NCBI GenBank assembly: GCA_007131625.1
Contig: SLQC01000320.1
Coordinates: 1-29,936 of the forward strand
Direction of reading: 5' to 3'
Source: Balneolales bacterium
GTDB taxonomy: Bacteria > Bacteroidota > Rhodothermia > Balneolales > Natronogracilivirgulaceae
DNA: 29,936 bases
Part shown: positions 24,032 to 29,936 of the stretch, piece after piece
How the letters are laid out: the number at the start of each line of letters is the position of its first letter
Position numbering within the stretch: position 1 is the stretch's first letter
Program-made: the position numbers and the translations under genes
Notes under the pieces: generated by a model
The model's input: only the letters and a program-made list of their open reading frames with translations
Databases searched by the model: none
What the model was told of the DNA's origin: nothing

Positions 24032-24112
24032 TTGTAAGGTTTGCCCTCCATTCTTCTCCTGATTAGAAAGCAACATTTCCTGTTCACCGATCCGTTCCAG
24101 TGGTGTTACATT

Positions 24113-26554
24113 ATGTCAGGAGAGAACAAGGTATCATTGAATCCGGGGGCTTATCCCGCCCTGCGCATTGCTCTTGTCTACGCATGCGGCATATTGTCAG
24201 GCAGAGTTTTCCATCCGGATTTCTCCTTTTTCTATCTGTATTCCGGACTTGCGGGCATCATCTTTTTCTACGGAATTCTCGCCCAACGGACTTCACCTGT
24301 TATCAGATTGCAACTGCTGCCGTTTATCTATCTTTTTTGCATCGCCGGATACGGCTTTATCAACTCTCACGTGCACCACCAGCCCATCCACGCTGACGAA
24401 AAGCTCCTTCAGGCATTTGATCCCGGGTATCTGACCTATTTCGGAGGGGTCACCTCCGACCGCAAGACACGGTCCGGCAACCGATTGCTTTCGATTCAAG
24501 TTGACTCTGTCCGCATCAGAGGTTTGCCGACCTGGCAGCTGCCTTTCAAATCAGAAGCACTGGTGCGATCAGCGTCCGGGCCCTCGTCATTCGATCAAGA
24601 AGAATCATTTCTTGACACCGGGACGGGTTACTATATCCATTTCAAGGGTGAACTCCGGCAACCACAGCCTCCCGGCAATCCGAATCAGTTCGATTACGCC
24701 GCTTTTCTGTCACGTCAGGGAATTCATACACAAATTTTTGTCTCGGAAATTACCAACAGCCATAAAAACAGTGATGCCCCTTTCTGGATCCGTCAACAGG
24801 TTCGCATTCGTGCATCGATCACTGCGCTTTTCTCTGATTCGAATGCGCCTCTTGCCAGGGCGATCATACTCGGCGACCGGTCACGACTTGACCATCAGCT
24901 GCGGACTGATTTTTCCCGATCCGGACTGGCCCATTTGATGGCGGTTTCCGGCATGCATGTCGGTTTTATCCTGCTTCCGATCTGGTTTCTGCTGCCCTGG
25001 TTCCGGCGCTCCCACGGAATGCGGATCACTGCGCTGATATCAGGCGGATTGCTGCTCATCTGTTACGCGGGAATTACCGGTTTCTCTGTATCTGTTTCCC
25101 GGGCTGCACTCATGGCTTTTTTTCTGATGATTGCACGATTATATCACAAACCGGGCACCTCGATGAACATTCTGGGAGCAGCTTCGCTTGTGTTGTTGCT
25201 TATCGATCCGCTGATGCTGTACGACATCGGTTTTCAGTTATCATTCATTGCAGTCATCATCATCCTTACCACCCTGCCCGGAACCCGCTATCTGCTGCCT
25301 CCCCGACTTCGATATCGAAAAACCGGTGCATTGTTTCAGTTTATTATGGTCAGTATACTGGTACAGGGTGGGCTCTACCCCCTGCTTATCCACTTTTTCA
25401 ATGAATTTTCCATTGCCGGTCCGGTCAGCAATACGCTCGCCGTCCCATTTGTCCAGTTGATGTTTCTATGGTCGTTTTTCTGTCTCGGATTTTCATCAAT
25501 AAGTGGCGCTGCAGCAGTTTTTCTCAATGCTCCCGGCGATTATATCCTTACCGGTCTGACCCGGTACGTAACCTGGATCGGATCACAGCCTGCCGCCTGG
25601 ATCGAAGGAACACTACCGGATAATCTCATCTACGGTATCTGGATTTTTGGAATTTCAACACTGGCCAGTCTGCGTATCCCCACTATTCGCTGGAAAATGT
25701 TATGCGGTTTGCTGGTTATTTTCACCCTGTATCAGTCCGGAAAGGTCCTGGACCTGCTTCGTTCACCTGAATTAAAGATTACTTTTTTTGATGTCGGACA
25801 GGGAGATGCCGTACTGTTGCAGACGCCGGGCGGTTACAACTATCTCTATGATACCGGAATATGGACACCCCACTACGATTCCGGGGAACGAACACTTATA
25901 CCTGAACTACGGGCGGCAGGTATCAACAGGCTGGACGGGGTTATTCTTTCGCATCCGCATGCCGATCATATCGGAGGAATCGTCAGCCTTATGGAACATA
26001 TACCCATCGACACCATTTATCAGTCGCCAATTCCATATGACTCCCACCTGTATCACCAGTATATGGAGCTGGCATATGAGAAAAGGATCCCCATCCGCTT
26101 GCTGTCAACCGGAGACATGATCTATACCAATACTTCCCTGCCGATGCTTGTGCTGGCTCCATCCGACAGCATCGCGGCTGCCGATCCCAACAACCGGTCG
26201 GTGGTGTTGCTCGTCCGGTACGGTGATACACGGCTTTTGCTGACCGGTGACGCTGAAAAAGAGGCAGAAGCTTTTCTTGTCGATACGTTCGGCAGTTTTT
26301 TGGAGTCAGATCTGATGAAAATTGGCCACCATGCGAGTCGGACCAGCTCCACTTTACCGTTTCTTGAACTTGTAAATGCCCCCCTCGGAATTGCTTCTCT
26401 TGCCAAAAACAACCGATACGATCATCCTCATCCCGAAGCCACCCGCAGAATACGTCATACCAATATTTCAGTCAGGTATACCAGCCTGGAAGGAGCTATC
26501 ATATTTAAAAGCGATGGACGTTATTATCGCCATGTGTCCTGGCGCCAGGATTAA
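24113..26554 (+). CDS. comEC: ComEC/Rec2 DNA-uptake channel protein with metallo-beta-lactamase domain
   Basis: The product has about 813 residues in the classical three parts: an N-terminal DUF4131/OB-like region with early membrane helices (about 10-190), the multi-helix Competence domain (about 215-500; ARAIILGDRSRLDHQLRTDFSRSGLAHLMAVSGMHVGF) and a C-terminal metallo-beta-lactamase-like domain (about 555-790) with DVGQGDAVLLQTPGG, LSHPHADHIGG, LLTGDAEKEAE and KIGHHASRTSS, so the nuclease metal site is intact. In natural transformation it carries single-stranded DNA across the inner membrane. ATG 24113 is chosen; the frame is open to TTG 24041, but the extra residues do not look like a ComEC start. 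A ComEA-like gene is 16 kb upstream on the other strand. Confidence 0.94.
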   Translation: MSGENKVSLNPGAYPALRIALVYACGILSGRVFHPDFSFFYLYSGLAGIIFFYGILAQRTSPVIRLQLLPFIYLFCIAGYGFINSHVHHQPIHADEKLLQAFDPGYLTYFGGVTSDRKTRSGNRLLSIQVDSVRIRGLPTWQLPFKSEALVRSASGPSSFDQEESFLDTGTGYYIHFKGELRQPQPPGNPNQFDYAAFLSRQGIHTQIFVSEITNSHKNSDAPFWIRQQVRIRASITALFSDSNAPLARAIILGDRSRLDHQLRTDFSRSGLAHLMAVSGMHVGFILLPIWFLLPWFRRSHGMRITALISGGLLLICYAGITGFSVSVSRAALMAFFLMIARLYHKPGTSMNILGAASLVLLLIDPLMLYDIGFQLSFIAVIIILTTLPGTRYLLPPRLRYRKTGALFQFIMVSILVQGGLYPLLIHFFNEFSIAGPVSNTLAVPFVQLMFLWSFFCLGFSSISGAAAVFLNAPGDYILTGLTRYVTWIGSQPAAWIEGTLPDNLIYGIWIFGISTLASLRIPTIRWKMLCGLLVIFTLYQSGKVLDLLRSPELKITFFDVGQGDAVLLQTPGGYNYLYDTGIWTPHYDSGERTLIPELRAAGINRLDGVILSHPHADHIGGIVSLMEHIPIDTIYQSPIPYDSHLYHQYMELAYEKRIPIRLLSTGDMIYTNTSLPMLVLAPSDSIAAADPNNRSVVLLVRYGDTRLLLTGDAEKEAEAFLVDTFGSFLESDLMKIGHHASRTSSTLPFLELVNAPLGIASLAKNNRYDHPHPEATRRIRHTNISVRYTSLEGAIIFKSDGRYYRHVSWRQD

Positions 26555-26602
26555 ATTTTCCGGTTACATCGGAAACTCAAACTTTCACTAACAAACACTT
26601 TG

Positions 26603-28015
26603 ATGCAAGAGTATTACCAGTTTGTTCTGTTTTTCACTTTTCTGTTTTCGATTTTCGGATTAATGCAATGGTATATACTGCATAATTACTTCCGCTGGTT
26701 ACAAGTAATCACATCAGAACAAAGTTATCCCCGTTTTCGTATGGCCGGAATCATCTTTTTCGCTGTAGCCAATTTTGTCTTTTTATTGCGGTTTCCCTCC
26801 ACCGATATGGGATGGTATCAGCAACCGCTTTTTCAGAACCTGATCATTTATCCCGGCGGCATTTTTTACGGAGCTGTTGTTTTTACATTCATCATCCTGC
26901 TGATCGTACGCACTTCTTACCGGCTGGTGACGTTAATCGATAAAATTTCAACCCGGGCTCCCTTCTCCCATATACGTTCCGGCTTTCGACTCGTATTCAC
27001 GCGCCCTGCCAAACCGGAAAATTTTACTGACTCCGGAGACTTATTTGAATCGCAACTTGCGCCTGATCCTGAAAGCACATCCGATTCTTCGCAAACTGAA
27101 CAGCCGGAATTAAAAAAAGCGGCGAAATGGATGGATGAGCAACCGGAGACACCGATATCCAGCCAGATAAGCCGTCGGCAATTTCTCAGAACAGCCGGAA
27201 CTGCCGTGATCGCGACTCCGGTTTTATTTACGATTGGTGCATCTACCGCGACATCGCACGACTACCGTATCGTTCACCGAAAGCTTCACTATCCCGGACT
27301 ACCCACTTCGCTGAACGGCTTGAAAATAGTTCAGATCAGCGATATCCATTCGGGCATCTATATGACCGAAACCCAGATGCAGGATATATTCGAGCTGGCC
27401 AACGAGCAGCATCCAGACCTTGTCACCATCACAGGTGATTTTGTCGACAATTCCATCTCCGAAATTCCTGCACTGTGCCGATCCATCACCCGGTTAAAAT
27501 CGGAATACGGTATTTACGGATGTCTTGGCAATCATGATCACTACGCTTCTGCATCAGCCGTCACTTCCGCACTTCGCCAACGCAGCATCCAATTGTTAAC
27601 CAACGATCACCAGACACTCACAATCAACGGGGAGCGTCTGACACTGATTGGTGTGGATGACGCCGGGGCAGGTAACCGTAATTTTGCCCGACTTGATCAG
27701 GCTCTGTACAACATGGCAAACGACAGTTTTCAGATCCTGCTCTCGCACAGGCCCGATATGTTTGATCAAGCCCGGAAGCACGGCATCGACCTTACTCTTG
27801 CCGGCCATACACATGGCGGGCAAATCGGTTTTGACTTTATGGGAATTCCCGTCTACCCGATCCATCTCTTCCAAAAATATGCCAAGGGGCTGTACGAGCA
27901 TGGTGACCACAAATTGTACGTCAACGTGGGAATCGGGATGGTCGGCGTTCCGGTGCGGCTGGTCCGTCCTGAACTTACCGTCATTGAGCTGACGAATAGT
28001 ATTTCTGTTGTATAA
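26603..28015 (+). CDS. Membrane-anchored calcineurin-like metallophosphoesterase
   Basis: The 470-residue protein has three N-terminal helices (about 7-30, 48-63, 80-105), a polar linker, then SRRQFLRTAGTAVIATPVLFTIGA (about 190-212), a twin-arginine-like motif plus hydrophobic stretch. The catalytic domain (about 220-460) carries all metal motifs: QISDIHSGIY, ITGDFVD, LGNHDHY, LSHRPDMF and LAGHTHGGQIG, in the order of the YkuE/YaeI-like family. Homologues include the Tat-exported YkuE. The catalytic domain should face the periplasm. ATG 26603 is used; TTG 26600 precedes it. It follows comEC by 48 bp. Confidence 0.9.
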   Translation: MQEYYQFVLFFTFLFSIFGLMQWYILHNYFRWLQVITSEQSYPRFRMAGIIFFAVANFVFLLRFPSTDMGWYQQPLFQNLIIYPGGIFYGAVVFTFIILLIVRTSYRLVTLIDKISTRAPFSHIRSGFRLVFTRPAKPENFTDSGDLFESQLAPDPESTSDSSQTEQPELKKAAKWMDEQPETPISSQISRRQFLRTAGTAVIATPVLFTIGASTATSHDYRIVHRKLHYPGLPTSLNGLKIVQISDIHSGIYMTETQMQDIFELANEQHPDLVTITGDFVDNSISEIPALCRSITRLKSEYGIYGCLGNHDHYASASAVTSALRQRSIQLLTNDHQTLTINGERLTLIGVDDAGAGNRNFARLDQALYNMANDSFQILLSHRPDMFDQARKHGIDLTLAGHTHGGQIGFDFMGIPVYPIHLFQKYAKGLYEHGDHKLYVNVGIGMVGVPVRLVRPELTVIELTNSISVV

Positions 28016-28051
28016 CTCACAATAAACGGTAGTTTCGAACACTATTTATCA

Positions 28052-28072
28052 GGCAGCTTACAATAAGCTGCC
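28052..28072. terminator. Perfect 9-bp hairpin after the metallophosphoesterase gene
   Basis: GGCAGCTTA (28052-28060) and TAAGCTGCC (28064-28072) pair exactly around a CAA loop, 37 bp after the phosphoesterase stop. It is a strong stem, but AAAACC follows instead of a T-run, so termination is likely but not certain. Confidence 0.6.
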
Positions 28073-28116
28073 AAAACCGTTTCAGGAGTATGACGCTGTA
28101 TTTTTGCTCAAAGTAA

Positions 28117-28147
28117 TTGTTCCCCAATACTGGTAATAATAGTTTTG
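28117..28147 (+). promoter_or_regulatory. Bacteroidota-type promoter for the glycosidase-like gene
   Basis: TTG (28117-28119), a 20-nt spacer and TAGTTTTG (28140-28147) match the Bacteroidota pattern. The predicted transcript start near 28154 leaves a leader of about 75 nt before the ATG at 28231. It lies just downstream of the hairpin, supporting an independent transcription unit. Confidence 0.65.
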
Positions 28148-28230
28148 TTTTGTATGAGAAATAAGCAAAAGTTTGTGATATTGACAGAACTCATTCATAA
28201 ATTGCAATTATTACAATAGCATTATAGAAA

Positions 28231-29936
28231 ATGAAGCATAAAATATTTAAACAAAACGATCATGTCCTGGATTGTAACATCGCTTACCGTGGTATTAATC
28301 CCTGCATGAGCCTTTTGGATGTGCCCCGTGCGGCATGTAAGATCTCCCTGAGTCATTTTCCACCAGCTCCTGCAAGCCTCAGATATTCCCGGGTATTCTG
28401 CGCGTTAAGTCTTGTAGCAGTAGCGGGTTTTTTGCTGCTCACTTCAACCCTGTTTGCGAAGCCTTCAGGAAAGGATGCCATGGAGATATCCAGAGCTTTT
28501 GAGTTTCGCTACGTAAGTTCCAATTTTCAGGCAGACGGTGAGACCGATTTCAAGGGGGAGACAGAGGTGTTTGATACCGAACAGCGTGTGGATTATCTAA
28601 AGCAATGGGCCCGATATGGCCAGACTTTTTTCAATGATCCTGAATTAAACAAGATTGTTGTCCACGATGAAGAGGTGCAGTCGGTCCTTGATCAACTAAA
28701 ACCCCAGCCGCTGCCACAAGTTCGACAAAAAATTAAACTGGATAACTGGAAGTACCTGGGCTACCGTGACGGGCAGCATCAAGAGGAGCTTCAACAACTG
28801 CATCACTGGGCAGATATGGATGGCGTAACCATAGAAGATGGTCTCTTTACACTATCCGGGAACACCTTTCGAGCCACATTTGACGAACAGCCCTGGCGCC
28901 TGAATTTTTCCTGGAAAGCAAGTGTGCCGGATAAAAACGAACGCGTATCCTTTCGTCTGTCCAATCATGTAGTGATTGGTTTCAACGATAACGGTCGTTT
29001 TTTCTATAACGTGGATGGAGTGGAAATTCCTGCCGGTTCCTACACACCGAATGTCTTTTACCACTTTGAAATAGAACTGGATCCAGACGGTGGGCTGACT
29101 CCGGATTACAATCGAACAGATGTCGAGGCTTCAAGTGAAATCGCGATAGATCCGGAAACACACAGATATCACAAGCGACATCAACCGGCCGTATATGCCA
29201 CGCATGGCTGGAATTTTTGGTCAGCCGATGAAAGGGCTTATCCCCAATGGATTTCATTTGAACTGGAGGCACAGCGAGAATTGTCAAAGATAGAGTTGGC
29301 CTTCCGGCGAGATGATGATCGAACCTATGACTATCGCATAGAAGTTTCCAATGACAAGCAACAATGGCATGCCGTGACAGGTGAAAGATCTTCCTCGTCA
29401 AACCGCTGGACATCTGTTGATCTTGATGAACCTGCACAAGCCCGGTATGTACGCGTTGTTTTTACCGGAGCTTCTTCACCACAATTTCCTGCCGCTCTGA
29501 GCATGGTTCACTTTTATGATGAAAACGGGCGTGTCGCTCTGGCCGATGACAAACCGCTACGTGGAAAATTTAATTTCTCGGTGGATGGACAGCTTCTTGC
29601 GGATTATGTCCCATTATCTCACCAGATTCCACATTACCAACCTTTTGCCACAGATTTCTTTGAGATAGAAACCGAAGGGACTGTGATTCTGGATTATATC
29701 CATGGAACAGGATACAATCAGGTGACTGGAAGTGACGTTAGATTTTATCCTTTTGAAATAGCGACGTTTATGGATACAAATTTCAGGGCACGTCCCGATC
29801 CCGATGGATTTCAATATCCTGATTTTGACGATTCGAAATGGGATGTTGTGCCATATAACCGTTATGCTCACGGCGGGGAACGCCGCAAGGAAGAGGCGCT
29901 CTATATGCGGAGGAAAATCGGGATTGATGATTTCGA
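28231..29936 (+). CDS. Secreted F5/8-type-C and glycosidase-like protein, C-terminus beyond the window
   Basis: This frame is open from ATG 28231 to the window edge (568 codons). A 50-residue polar N-terminus precedes a signal/anchor helix (SRVFCALSLVAVAGFLLLTST, about 53-73) ending in FAKP. Mid-protein is a coagulation factor 5/8 C (discoidin-like) domain (about 310-435; WNFWSADERAYPQWISFELEAQRELSKIELAF ... ARYVRVVFTG). The end of the visible part has DFDDSKWDVVPYNRYAHGGERRKEEALYMRRKI, the D-D-S-x-W ... Y-x-R pattern of GH2- or GH78-type N-terminal beta-sandwich domains. It is probably an extracytoplasmic polysaccharide-degrading enzyme, but the catalytic domain is out of view. An internal ATG at 28306 would shorten the N-terminus. 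Confidence 0.78.
   Translation, partial: MKHKIFKQNDHVLDCNIAYRGINPCMSLLDVPRAACKISLSHFPPAPASLRYSRVFCALSLVAVAGFLLLTSTLFAKPSGKDAMEISRAFEFRYVSSNFQADGETDFKGETEVFDTEQRVDYLKQWARYGQTFFNDPELNKIVVHDEEVQSVLDQLKPQPLPQVRQKIKLDNWKYLGYRDGQHQEELQQLHHWADMDGVTIEDGLFTLSGNTFRATFDEQPWRLNFSWKASVPDKNERVSFRLSNHVVIGFNDNGRFFYNVDGVEIPAGSYTPNVFYHFEIELDPDGGLTPDYNRTDVEASSEIAIDPETHRYHKRHQPAVYATHGWNFWSADERAYPQWISFELEAQRELSKIELAFRRDDDRTYDYRIEVSNDKQQWHAVTGERSSSSNRWTSVDLDEPAQARYVRVVFTGASSPQFPAALSMVHFYDENGRVALADDKPLRGKFNFSVDGQLLADYVPLSHQIPHYQPFATDFFEIETEGTVILDYIHGTGYNQVTGSDVRFYPFEIATFMDTNFRARPDPDGFQYPDFDDSKWDVVPYNRYAHGGERRKEEALYMRRKIGIDDF

Overview
The window looks like core chromosome from a member of the Bacteroidota / Balneolota / Rhodothermota group. 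Three things suggest this. The best promoters match the Bacteroidota pattern (TTG or TTTG, about 19-20 nt, then TAnnTTTG), for example upstream of the arginine deiminase and of the last gene. Most genes lack a convincing Shine-Dalgarno sequence. The gene set includes a PorX-type response regulator with a PglZ output domain, and a C4-zinc-ribbon-like coiled-coil gene overlapping a Nif3 gene. Placement below this group is inference; I could not run a phylogeny.

Layout. 1-2.4 kb: the tail of a CutA-like gene, a degenerate HtrA-type lipoprotein and an NrnA-type DHH phosphoesterase. 2.6-4.6 kb: thiamine pyrophosphokinase followed 4 nt later by a sodium:solute symporter. 4.65-9.55 kb (minus strand): prfC (RF3), a ComEA-like protein, then a compact group of porX-like, tsaE and a small conserved-looking protein. 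9.6-9.99 kb: about 440 bp without a supported gene. 10-12.7 kb: a large two-domain family-2 glycosyltransferase carrying two low-complexity repeat blocks. 12.8-13.9 kb: a SirB1-type transglutaminase-like gene, a 15-bp tandem repeat and a strong promoter for arcA. 15.2-16.9 kb: a site-2 protease and a small lipoprotein. 16.9-17.15 kb: a very short group II intron derivative. 17.2-18.3 kb: smpB and, on the opposite strand, RNase P RNA. 18.36-20 kb: a zinc-ribbon-family coiled-coil protein lacking every cysteine, and Nif3. 20.2-23.95 kb (plus strand): YggS, a PspB-like membrane protein, DivIVA, purine nucleoside phosphorylase and a very acidic protein. 24.1-28 kb: full-length ComEC and a membrane-anchored metallophosphoesterase. 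28.2 kb to the end: the start of a secreted F5/8-type-C / glycosidase-like protein that runs off the window.

How the genes fit together. Most are housekeeping: translation quality control (RF3, SmpB, TsaE), RNA processing (RNase P, NrnA), cofactor metabolism (ThiN, YggS) and DNA uptake (ComEA, ComEC). I see no phage, CRISPR array, toxin-antitoxin pair or recognisable defence island.

The observations most worth following up are the HtrA-like protein with all three catalytic residues replaced, the roughly 226-nt group II intron remnant, the cysteine-free zinc-ribbon homologue, the glycosyltransferase with a repeat insertion inside its catalytic domain, and a perfect 24-bp palindrome between nif3 and yggS.
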